64,000 nt of DNA from Actinobacteria bacterium UBA2272 (lineage in GTDB: Bacteria; Actinomycetota; Coriobacteriia; Anaerosomatales; Anaerosomataceae). The stretch's first letter is position 1; every line of letters begins with the position of its first letter. Below, piece by piece: positions 25,297 to 33,377 of the stretch. The notes beneath the pieces were generated by a model. It searched no databases. It was not told where the DNA came from and saw nothing but the letters and a program-made list of their open reading frames with translations. The translations under genes and the position numbers were made by a program. The stretch is taken from positions 434,001 to 498,000 of the forward strand of contig DDXA01000004.1 of NCBI GenBank assembly GCA_002347725.1, read 5' to 3'.

Positions 25297-26417
25297 GCGG
25301 CCGACAGTGTCCTGCCTGCAACATCACGTATGCGTACGAACTCGAAACCTGCACCTTCTGTTCTGCCAGGCTCGAAGATCTGCCTCCGAACGACAGCTGC
25401 ATCCTGGCGGTGACGGAGATCTCGGCACCCTCGATCGGACACGAGGATGTCCCTTACTGGTGCGCGCTCACGCAAACCTCCGATGGCCGCCACGAGATAG
25501 TGAAGCTGTCCCGCTCGGCGAGCGTTGGTGACGTTCTTCCGTCGGGCATCGGTGTCGCGGTGGAGACGGTCCACACAGTCGGCGTGCTCGGCTCCGGCGT
25601 GATGGCACGCGGCCTCGCCGAACTCATGCTCTCCCAGGGCCATCACGTCATCTGGACAGGTCGCTCCCTCGAGCGCCTGAATTCGTCACGCGACAAAGTC
25701 GCCGACAGGCTCGCCCGGTCCATGGACGAGGATCAGACGCGCGAAGCGCTCGGCAGACTCACTCTCTCGGACAGCTTCAGTGCGCTTGAGGACTGCGACA
25801 TCGTCATCGAGGCGATAGTTGAAGAACTCAAGCCCAAGCAAGACGTGATCCACGCGGTGGAAGCAGTGGTGAGCGAGGACTGCATCATCGCCACGAACAC
25901 CTCGTCGCTGCCTTTGGACAAGATCTCGATCGGGATGCAGCATCCTGAGCGATTCGGCGGGCTGCACTTCTTCAACCCCCCCACACGCATGCGTCTGGTG
26001 GAGATCGTCAGGGGACCAGACACCGACGCCGAGGTAGCGCTGTTCATGACGCGGTTCGCGCAGTCGCTTGGCAAGGTCCCCGTGCCGGTTGCCGCAGGGC
26101 CCGGGTTCGTCGTCAACCGCGTTCTCATGCCGCTGCTCAACGAGGCCGTACGCACTCTCGAAGACGGCATCGCCCCCGCCGAAGCGATCGACGAGGCTGT
26201 CAGACTCGGCTTGAACCACCCGATGGGACCGCTCGCTCTCGCGGACCTGATAGGTCTCGATGTGGTCGTCAGCATCATGGACGACCTCTATGAGAGGCTC
26301 GGCGATGAGGCATATGCGCCGAGGCCGATGCTCAGGAGGCTTGTCAGCGAGGGCAAGCTGGGACGGAAGACCGGCGAGGGCTTCTTCGTGCACACCCCTC
26401 CGCCCGTATCCGGATAG
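25293..26417 (+). CDS. Fusion: DUF35 zinc-ribbon/OB-fold domain plus 3-hydroxyacyl-CoA dehydrogenase
   Basis: Residues 1-25 hold a zinc ribbon (C6, C9, C20, C23), and about 35-92 an OB-fold-like segment (CILAVTEISAPS, YWCALTQTSDGRHEIVKL), together the DUF35 layout of acyl-CoA-binding partners of thiolases. From about 95 a complete 3-hydroxybutyryl-CoA-type dehydrogenase follows: NAD motif GVLGSGVMARG, the catalytic His region HFFNPPTRM with a downstream Glu, GPGFVVNRV and NHPMGPLALADLIGLD. The 374-aa protein overlaps the thiolase gene by four bases. Condensation and reduction of acetoacetyl-CoA-like intermediates are thus physically linked. Direction (butyrate-type synthesis or beta-oxidation) is not shown. 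No crotonase or acyl-CoA dehydrogenase is nearby. Confidence 0.88.
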   Translation: MSGRQCPACNITYAYELETCTFCSARLEDLPPNDSCILAVTEISAPSIGHEDVPYWCALTQTSDGRHEIVKLSRSASVGDVLPSGIGVAVETVHTVGVLGSGVMARGLAELMLSQGHHVIWTGRSLERLNSSRDKVADRLARSMDEDQTREALGRLTLSDSFSALEDCDIVIEAIVEELKPKQDVIHAVEAVVSEDCIIATNTSSLPLDKISIGMQHPERFGGLHFFNPPTRMRLVEIVRGPDTDAEVALFMTRFAQSLGKVPVPVAAGPGFVVNRVLMPLLNEAVRTLEDGIAPAEAIDEAVRLGLNHPMGPLALADLIGLDVVVSIMDDLYERLGDEAYAPRPMLRRLVSEGKLGRKTGEGFFVHTPPPVSG

Positions 26418-26420
26418 TAC

Positions 26421-27521
26421 TCAGAGCTTCCAGTAGAGCTTCCGGCGGTGCAGCCAGCCCGCCACCAGGAACCACAGGGCGAGCTCGCCACCCTGGAGGA
26501 TCAGTGTCGCCAGCAGCTCACTCCCGATGACGCTCGCAAGCCGAGAACCTATCCCGGGGAAGTAGCCGAGCCTGCGCGCGATCGCGACGGCCAGGTTGGA
26601 TGCCACAAACACCAGGAGCGCATTGCGTCCCAACGGCACGAGCCACGTGAAGAGTCGCTCGTGCCCCTTCGTGTCGGCCACCCAGTACATCAGCACGAAG
26701 ACGAACGTGAAGATGCCGCTCGAGACCAAAGCGTACGTGGGCGTCCAAAGCGGCTTGTTGAGCGGCATGCCGAGCACGCCGGCGAGAAACCAGCCCAGGA
26801 GCGCCATGCCAACACCCACGATCGCGGCGAAAAGAAGCGCACGCGTATTGCGCGGGTTGCGGATGAGCCACTTGCCCAGCGCCAGTCCGAGCAGCGCCTG
26901 CGCGGCCGCCGACAACGTCCCGAGGATTCCCTCGGGATCGAAGCCCGACTGCATGTATGTGTGCTGCACGCCGAGCACCAGCGTGTCTACGTAACCGGAG
27001 ATGGTGGCCTCGCGCACGGCAAAGTCCCCCGGAACCACGCCCGGAGCGCCAACGAACAGCAGCACGACCGCGTGGATCAGCAGATAGCCTGCGGCTCCCA
27101 GTAACACCCATCGGGTCCGCAGCCGCGTGAACGGCCACGCCAGCAGGAGGGCGAGCCCGATGCGCTGAAGCACACCCAGGTAGCGCAGCGGCAGTCCGTA
27201 CTTGACGAAGCTGATGACGAGCCCGATGAGCATCAGCACGGCGATCCGACGAAGGAACACGAGCGTTGCCGCCTTGAAGTCCACGTCTTTCTTGCGGCTC
27301 ATCGAGTAGGCAAGCGAGATACCCGCCACAAAGATGAAGGCCGGGAACACCGCGTCGGGCAATCGGAATCCGTGCCACTCGGGGTGACGCAGGAACGTGG
27401 GAAGCGCTCGCGCGATCGTGGGGTGATCCATGAAGACCATGAGGGCCACCGCGATCGCACGTGCGGCATCGAGCGACACGATCCGCTTGGGCGACGCCGC
27501 AGCGGCTCCTGATGAGCTCAT
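26421..27521 (-). CDS. Membrane acyltransferase, HGSNAT/DUF5009-like
   Basis: Integral membrane protein (366 aa) with about ten hydrophobic helices and the family's N-terminal pattern (RIVSLDAARAIAVALMVFMDHP, AFIFVAGISLAYSM, LRYLGVLQRIGLALLLAW). Members move acetyl groups from cytoplasmic acetyl-CoA to sugars outside, as in heparan glucosaminide N-acetyltransferase. ATG 27521 follows ggagggggaggc and is preferred to the open frame up to 27578. It ends three bases from the convergent dehydrogenase fusion and is divergent from a PIG-L deacetylase; acetylation plus deacetylation of a surface sugar is a plausible link, but inference. Confidence 0.78.
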   Translation of the reverse strand: MSSSGAAAASPKRIVSLDAARAIAVALMVFMDHPTIARALPTFLRHPEWHGFRLPDAVFPAFIFVAGISLAYSMSRKKDVDFKAATLVFLRRIAVLMLIGLVISFVKYGLPLRYLGVLQRIGLALLLAWPFTRLRTRWVLLGAAGYLLIHAVVLLFVGAPGVVPGDFAVREATISGYVDTLVLGVQHTYMQSGFDPEGILGTLSAAAQALLGLALGKWLIRNPRNTRALLFAAIVGVGMALLGWFLAGVLGMPLNKPLWTPTYALVSSGIFTFVFVLMYWVADTKGHERLFTWLVPLGRNALLVFVASNLAVAIARRLGYFPGIGSRLASVIGSELLATLILQGGELALWFLVAGWLHRRKLYWKL

Positions 27522-27613
27522 GCCTCCCCCTCCGTTGTACCGCGATGGATAGTTCGCCGATAATCGGACGATCCTCATTGTAGCCCTACAACCGACATCC
27601 AGAAGGGGCGCGC

Positions 27614-28465
27614 ATGAAGGCAGCCAGACGGACCACGGTCGCCGGAGCGATCCTGGTCATCGCTCTCATTGCTATCGCGGGCGTCGTCTTCCAGCGCTGG
27701 CCGAGGGCCATCCCCATCGCCGCAGCTGACACGATCTTCGTGTACAGCCCTCACGCCGACGATGAGACCTACGGCATGGGGCAGGCGATAGCCGAACACG
27801 CGCTTGCGGGCCGCCGAGTGATCGGGGTGCTCATGACCGACGGAGACGCCAGCGGCAAGATCCCGGAGTGGATCGCGTCGGCCGGGGAAGACCTGGACGG
27901 CGACGGGGACATCGACAAGTGGGACTTCGGGCTTGCGCGGCGCGAGGAGTACCGGGCCGCGATGGGCGCGCTCGGGGCCGAGACGCTCATCTTCCTCGGC
28001 AGCGCGGGCAGCCACGGGGCCGAAGGATTCAGGGACGGTGCGCTGGATCGTTCGTCGAAGGACCTCTCGGATGCTATCGAGAGCATCGTGACCTCCGTAG
28101 CCCCGAGCTCGCCCGTAGCGCACATGACGGTTGCCAAGGTGGACCAGGGCCGACCTCTCGCGAGCGAACCGCGGGAACACCCGGATCACACGGCGCTGTC
28201 GGACGTTGTGCTGCAACTCGCCGAAAACCGAGCTGAAGAGCTGTATCTATACAAGGTCTACGTGCTCTACGAGGCCCCATGGTGGAAGCGTTGGACAAAC
28301 ACGATCGTCCGGGGCAGCGACACCGCGATCGCACGCAAGCACGAGGCGATCGAAGCGTACGCGGGGATCGGCAGAGCCAGCACCCCGGAACTCTGGGAGG
28401 CATCACGCGAAGGCGACCTGGAGTACCTTGCCGTGGCCCTTCCCGGCGGTCTCGCCGGGAGGTAG
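27614..28465 (+). CDS. PIG-L (LmbE)-family deacetylase with N-terminal membrane anchor
   Basis: Zinc-dependent N-acetylglucosamine-type deacetylase (283 aa). Zinc motif PHADDE and a second site HPDHTALS are complete. An N-terminal helix (VAGAILVIALIAIAGVVF) anchors it, probably with the enzyme outside. Between the two motifs is an EF-hand-like loop, DLDGDGDIDKWD, which could bind Ca2+; this is unusual for the family. ATG 27614 has aagggg upstream. It is divergent from the membrane acyltransferase. Confidence 0.82.
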   Translation: MKAARRTTVAGAILVIALIAIAGVVFQRWPRAIPIAAADTIFVYSPHADDETYGMGQAIAEHALAGRRVIGVLMTDGDASGKIPEWIASAGEDLDGDGDIDKWDFGLARREEYRAAMGALGAETLIFLGSAGSHGAEGFRDGALDRSSKDLSDAIESIVTSVAPSSPVAHMTVAKVDQGRPLASEPREHPDHTALSDVVLQLAENRAEELYLYKVYVLYEAPWWKRWTNTIVRGSDTAIARKHEAIEAYAGIGRASTPELWEASREGDLEYLAVALPGGLAGR

Positions 28466-28592
28466 GGGGGCTGCGGGGCAGCTCCAGCTCCATCTCACAT
28501 GGGTGCCGCCTTCGCACCAAGGGCCTCCGGATAGATAACCCCTGCAGGCGTCTGTCCGAAAGAAGCGTCAACGTCCTAGAAGGGCATCCCTG

Positions 28593-29220
28593 ATGAGCGA
28601 GTCTGTGCAAACCGCGCGTGGGCAAGTCGAGGTGGACGAAGCGTTCCATGGCACGGGGCGAGAGCCAGACCTAGAAGACCTCGATCTTGGAGCCGGCCGT
28701 GTCGAACACAGTGGACGCGGCGTCACGTCGATGCGCAGCTGAGAAGCGTGAGCAACCCGCGGGTTTGGTCGGCGGGCGACGCAGCTGCGACAGGCGCACC
28801 GTTGACCCCCGTGGCGGGAGCTCAAGGACAGGTCGTCGCGGCCAACATCCTCGGCCGCCCCATGGAGTTCGATGACGGCGCCACTCCGAGCACGGTCTTC
28901 AGCGACCCGCCCATAGCCCGCCGCAGCATGTCCGTTGAGGAGGCGGGCAGCAGCGACGCGCTTGAGGTCAGGTCATTCGACATGAGCGGATGGTTCACGC
29001 AGACCAGGGTCGGCAACACGGCCGCGGGTGCCCACCTCATCGTCGAACGCGACTCAGGACTGATCAGAGGGGCCCCTTCTAGGTGCGGGAGCCGACGAGA
29101 TCATGAACGTCTTCGCACTCGCAATGCGTCTCGGAATCAGCGTTGCCGACCTGAGAACCGTCACGTGGTCGTACCCCAAGCTCGCCTACGACATCAACTA
29201 TCTCACCGGCAGGTACTGAG
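28593..29220 (+). pseudogene. Remnant of a flavoprotein disulfide reductase (mercuric/glutathione-reductase-like), C-terminal third, two frameshifts
   Basis: Pieces in three frames add up to one C-terminal domain. About 28644-28724 gives GTGREPDLEDLDLGAG. After a one-base shift near 28725 comes VDAQLRSVSNPRVWSAGDAA and the FAD-contact and interface region (TPSTVFSDPPIARRSMSVEEA, VGNTAAGAHLIVERDSGLI). After a second shift near 29075 comes GAGADEIMNVFALAMRLG and the ending YPKLAYDINYLTGRY with a stop at 29218-29220. The N-terminal FAD and NAD domains with the redox Cys pair are gone, so it cannot work. A single reading frame through it (to 29449) only looks like a gene and runs into the tRNA. 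Its closeness to a tRNA gene suggests past recombination there, but no integrase is seen. Confidence 0.72.
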
Positions 29221-29303
29221 CGAGTACGTCCTCTATGTGGTCGATAGCCGCGATGGCGACGTGACTCTCGGTGACTCCTTCGGGAAAGACGCCGAGAACG
29301 AAA

Positions 29304-29334
29304 CAGGCCCGAGAGCGTGTGAGCCTCGGACCTG
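29304..29334 (-). terminator. Terminator after the initiator tRNA
   Basis: A 10-bp stem (29304-29313 with 29325-29334), fully paired only as minus-strand RNA (one G-U pair), starts about ten bases after the tRNA 3' end. The following minus-strand bases are fairly T-rich (gtttcgttc). Confidence 0.65.
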
Positions 29335-29343
29335 CGGATATGT

Positions 29344-29420
<77 letters not shown>

Positions 29421-29683
29421 GTATTCAGTTTCCGCCTCACGGCGAGTAGTCAGACTACCACGCGACCGACGTCCTCGCAAGCCGTGTGCCGGATCGGGCG
29501 CGACGCTCGTCGGCGGGTCCCCACGCGACCGTTCGTCAGAAAACAGCGGGAAGAGGCTGCTGAACGGCGCGAACGCAAAGACGAGCGGCGCCTCGGCGCT
29601 GTTCGGCGTCGGAGACCCTACTTGGCCCGATACGGTGCGCCGATAACCTGGTCGGAGGTATCGATTCAGGCAGGGGGCCGCTC
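29421..29683. other. Non-coding stretch upstream of the tRNA
   Basis: I see no convincing gene here. Open frames on both strands exist, but they run through the tRNA or have no ribosome site. The tRNA promoter (minus strand) and the promoter for the plus-strand gene at 29684 must lie here; I cannot place them with confidence. Confidence 0.5.
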
Positions 29684-30403
29684 TTGGACACGCGGAAGCG
29701 CTGGGCGATCGGAATCGCCCTGACAGCGCTGGCAGTGCTCGGGGTTGCGATAGGGTGGAACGGCGTCCACGGCGCAGACCCGTCGGACTCTCCGCCACCC
29801 TCTGACGGTACGCCGCCGGAGACCGTTGCGGATGCACCCGTCCAAGCGCCTGACGTGGTCGACGTTCCCACTCCGCCCGCCACTCCTCGCAACCTCACCC
29901 CGGCTGCGTCAACGGCCGGCACGACTTCCGCACGCCGTACCTCGGCCGCATCCACCGACGATCCGCCGCAGACGGCCACCAACGAGGCCGCGCCCGATCC
30001 CTGGGCTGCCTACGAGCGTGAGACCGCACAGGTCGTCACGCGCAGCGCGATCGAGATCGAGGCCGCTGCCGCCAAGATCCTGGCGGCTCTCATGGATGGC
30101 GACGCCACAGCCCTCGGCTTGCAGATAGCGCCCGACGAAGGCAGCCAGCAGCCCTACGCCGACAGCCTTGTTGCGCGCTATCCGTCGATCCTGAGCTCGA
30201 TGCCGGGCGCCAACGTCGATGTCTACGCGCAGGACCAAGCCACGGTCTATGTAGCGTACGCGATCGTCCGATGGGAGGACGCGGAGATCGTCTCCGAGCA
30301 CACGATCGCTCTCCCCCTGCGCTACGTGGACGGCGTGTGGTACCTCACCAGTCTCACCGACACCGCCGGCGAGCTCGTCTTCGTGCAGGCGGTGAGACTG
30401 TGA
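29684..30403 (+). CDS. Membrane-anchored hypothetical protein upstream of a cytochrome
   Basis: A 239-aa protein with one N-terminal helix (IGIALTALAVLGVAIGW), a Pro/Thr/Ser-rich spacer (about 35-100), then a folded C-terminal domain (about 105-239) with an alpha/beta pattern ending in LPLRYVDGVWYLTSLTDTAGE, reminiscent of NTF2-like or other small extracytoplasmic domains; no family is certain. Start is TTG 29684 with agggggc seven bases upstream. Its stop shares a base with the next ATG, so it is co-translated with the multihaem cytochrome and may help to hold or assemble it. Confidence 0.68.
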   Translation: MDTRKRWAIGIALTALAVLGVAIGWNGVHGADPSDSPPPSDGTPPETVADAPVQAPDVVDVPTPPATPRNLTPAASTAGTTSARRTSAASTDDPPQTATNEAAPDPWAAYERETAQVVTRSAIEIEAAAAKILAALMDGDATALGLQIAPDEGSQQPYADSLVARYPSILSSMPGANVDVYAQDQATVYVAYAIVRWEDAEIVSEHTIALPLRYVDGVWYLTSLTDTAGELVFVQAVRL

Positions 30404-33231
30404 TGAGCGGCCGTGCGTACCGCGTCTCCCATTGGTCGATCGTCGTCGCGACGGTTCTCAGCCTGCTTCTGCTCCCGGCGCTCGCGCATGCCGCCACGCC
30501 CACGGTTCCCCAGGAGCCGGACGCGTACGTGAGCGGCATCGGCAAGGTCACCGTCACGTGGAAGCCATCGACTGACGCCGGTGGTCATCTCGTGACCTAC
30601 GACGTCTACCGCTATCGTGCCCCGGTGACAACGGCCACTCTGGCATCGGCCACGCTCGTAGCCAGTGGCGTCACCGGTACGAGCGTCCAGGTCGATGCGC
30701 ACGCCAACGAGATCGCGCAGTCCTTCGTCTGGTTCTACGCACTGCGGGCCAAAGACCCCGGCGGCCTCACCTCGGCGGTCTCCTCGACGGTCGCCCCGAA
30801 CCTCCACGGCTACCGGCTCTCGTCCACCGTCATAAGCTGCACCCGCTGCCACAGCGTGCACGGCGCATCGCCGATCGACTACCGAACCGTGGCCCTGTGC
30901 TACTACTGCCACGGATCGACAGCCGCCGAGGATCCCGAGTCAGCGCTCGGCGACCGCAGCACGTTCAATATCAAGACCGAGTTCGCCGACTATGACGGCC
31001 AGTCGGCTGGTTCGACGCACCGGACCGACACGATGGTGGCGAAGACCACCGAGTGCGACGCATGCCACACCCCGCACCGGGCGTCTTACTACTACAGCGC
31101 GGACGGCGTCTACGATGCCTCCCAGACCTACGCACGGCTCCTCCGCGTGCAGACCGGCGTGGACGCTGGCGGCAAGCCCACGTACACCTACTACTCACAA
31201 GCCTCGGCGCCACTCGGCAACGCGTTCTGCACCGCCTGTCACGGAGCGAGCGCCACGCCGATCGGCTACGTGGGCGACGCGGGTGCGTACGCGGATACCG
31301 GCGGGAACCACAGCTATGCTGCCGACGCGGCACACGGGCCGGACATCGTGCTCGGTAACGCCACTGCACGTGCGACCGACTCGGGCGTGCAGTGCCTCGC
31401 CTGCCATGCGCGGCATGGCTCGGCCGCCGACAAGCTGATCGCGTACCGCGGAGAGGACACCTCGGTCGATACCCCCGACGGCACGTACGCGGAGGCATCA
31501 CTGTGCTTCGCGTGCCACAGCGCCGCGTCTGAAGAGACCCGCACCGCCGTCGGCTACTCCGCACCGCTGTCATGGAACGACCGTGACGTTGAGGGCGAGT
31601 TCGCCCTTGCCTCGAGCCACCCCGCGTACACCTCACCCGACGGCAGGTCGCTCACCTGCAGCAGCTGTCACAACGCGCATGAGGTGGGAACCGGCGGCGC
31701 CTCGGCATGGGATCTCGACCGGGTGAGTTCGCCTTCCAACACCAGGCAGTCGCCCGCGTCGTTCGTGACGATGTGCCTGGAGTGCCACACGGACGCGCCA
31801 CCGTCGGCCACCATCGACCAGGACACGCTCGTACCCGCCCGCATCGGGTTCACGGCCCTTGCGAGCGGCGAGTCTCCCTACTTCACCGGTTGGGACAAGA
31901 GCGGGTTCACCGGCTCCGGGCACTACGCGGCGGCAACGACGCCGGCGCTGTGCGAGAACTGCCACGATCCGCACGGTTCGGTGTTCGCGCGACTGACCGC
32001 GTGGACGAGGCCGTCCGGCGCAAGCGGCCTTAACGCCGGGGAGCGCGAGAACGCGAGCGTCGGGATGTCGCGGGAGGAGAACCTGTGCTACCAGTGTCAT
32101 GGTGACGGGACCACGGTGATCGCAGGCGTCACCACCCGGCGCGCGAGCGACGCCAAGAACGTGATCACGAAGGCGACCGCCACCTTCGGGCACAACCCGG
32201 CGGCGACCACCGGGAAGCATGCCGACACCGAGACTGCGGCCGACCTCGGCACCGCGAACCGGCATGCCGAGTGCGAGGACTGCCACAACCCGCACGTCGC
32301 CAGACGGGTGGGCGGCACCGCGACGCAAGATCAGCTCGACACGAGCGTGGCGGGCGGAGCGGTCTACGGCGCACTCGGGGTGTGGCCCGACTACACGCTA
32401 AGCACCTGGGGGGCCGTGAACTCCTTCACGGCCAGCGGGCTCGCCGGCGGCACGACGGACTTCGAAGCGTACCTGTGCTTCAAGTGCCACAGTTCCAACA
32501 CGAGTCAGCCGGCGTCGGTGACCCGCGGATCGAAGACCTACTCGCCGACAGACGTCGCGCGCGAGTTCAACCCGACCAACCCCTCGTATCACAACGTTCT
32601 CGGGCAGACGGTGGGGATGCAGCAGAGTTTCAGCGTGGTCCCGATCGGCGGATCGCTCACCTCGGTCACCTGGCAGCTGCCGACCACGGCCACGTTCGCG
32701 GGGAGCTACGGTCCCCACACGAAGCTCACGTGCACGTCGTGCCATACCAACGATGCTTCGAGCGACACGCAGGCAAAGGGTCCGCACGGCAGCGGCGTCG
32801 CATGGACGATCGATGCGGCGTATGGCGCCGACTGGAAGCTCGCCGGCCTGAGCGCCGGAAGCGCCAACGGCATGGAGTTCGTCGGCGGCGCGGATGCGAC
32901 CGACATCATCTGCGCCAAGTGCCATGACCTACTGGTGGGATCGCAGTGGTCGAACACGGCGCATGCGACCTCACAGCACATGACCACGCACGTCCGCCCG
33001 AAGTACTGCGTCAACTGCCACGTGAGCGTGCCACACGGCTGGCAGCGACCGCGACTGCTCGGGTACACGACCGATGACGCGCGGTATGCCCCGACCGGCC
33101 TCATGCAGATCAAGGTGACGAGTCACACCCGGGACGCCAACGGACTTGCTCAGTGGGCGTGCAAGGACTGCAAGACAGCACGGGGCGGATCGCACACGCA
33201 GGCCGACTCTGGCCAGCCGGCATGGCCGTGA
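30403..33231 (+). CDS. Secreted multihaem cytochrome c, fifteen CxxCH plus one terminal CxxCK
   Basis: Exported cytochrome (942 aa) for long-range electron transfer or extracellular reduction. A signal peptide (VVATVLSLLLLPALAHA) precedes a fibronectin type III-like domain (about 38-130). Then come fifteen CxxCH sites from residue 146 (CTRCH) to the CVNCH near residue 867, several followed by a distal-ligand-like His (CHSVH, CHTPH, CHDPH, CHNPH). At 920-924 is CKDCK, in the last 23 residues. A CxxCK site is known as the active-site haem of NrfA nitrite reductase, though elsewhere in that protein; here it may be a special haem or a non-haem site. There is no membrane anchor or wall domain. ATG 30403 overlaps the upstream stop. 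Confidence 0.9.
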   Translation: MSGRAYRVSHWSIVVATVLSLLLLPALAHAATPTVPQEPDAYVSGIGKVTVTWKPSTDAGGHLVTYDVYRYRAPVTTATLASATLVASGVTGTSVQVDAHANEIAQSFVWFYALRAKDPGGLTSAVSSTVAPNLHGYRLSSTVISCTRCHSVHGASPIDYRTVALCYYCHGSTAAEDPESALGDRSTFNIKTEFADYDGQSAGSTHRTDTMVAKTTECDACHTPHRASYYYSADGVYDASQTYARLLRVQTGVDAGGKPTYTYYSQASAPLGNAFCTACHGASATPIGYVGDAGAYADTGGNHSYAADAAHGPDIVLGNATARATDSGVQCLACHARHGSAADKLIAYRGEDTSVDTPDGTYAEASLCFACHSAASEETRTAVGYSAPLSWNDRDVEGEFALASSHPAYTSPDGRSLTCSSCHNAHEVGTGGASAWDLDRVSSPSNTRQSPASFVTMCLECHTDAPPSATIDQDTLVPARIGFTALASGESPYFTGWDKSGFTGSGHYAAATTPALCENCHDPHGSVFARLTAWTRPSGASGLNAGERENASVGMSREENLCYQCHGDGTTVIAGVTTRRASDAKNVITKATATFGHNPAATTGKHADTETAADLGTANRHAECEDCHNPHVARRVGGTATQDQLDTSVAGGAVYGALGVWPDYTLSTWGAVNSFTASGLAGGTTDFEAYLCFKCHSSNTSQPASVTRGSKTYSPTDVAREFNPTNPSYHNVLGQTVGMQQSFSVVPIGGSLTSVTWQLPTTATFAGSYGPHTKLTCTSCHTNDASSDTQAKGPHGSGVAWTIDAAYGADWKLAGLSAGSANGMEFVGGADATDIICAKCHDLLVGSQWSNTAHATSQHMTTHVRPKYCVNCHVSVPHGWQRPRLLGYTTDDARYAPTGLMQIKVTSHTRDANGLAQWACKDCKTARGGSHTQADSGQPAWP

Positions 33232-33334
33232 TTCGCGTTCCGGCAAGGTATTCGCATGATGCGGTTAAGGCGCACGTGCGAGAGTGCGCACATGGCAGAC
33301 CCGGGTAGCGGGCGCTGGCACGATCGACACGCAC

Positions 33335-33351
33335 GAGCGGCCCGGCCGCTC
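33335..33351. promoter_or_regulatory. Perfect dyad upstream of the NlpC/P60 gene
   Basis: gagcggcc-c-ggccgctc, 8-bp arms with a one-base centre, ends 27 bases before the hydrolase ATG. The tiny loop makes an RNA hairpin unlikely, so a protein-binding site is the better guess. A separate stem (gcgcac/gtgcgc, 33270-33289) lies upstream and may end the cytochrome transcript. Confidence 0.35.
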
Positions 33352-33377
33352 GATGACCACGCGGAGCAGAATACACG

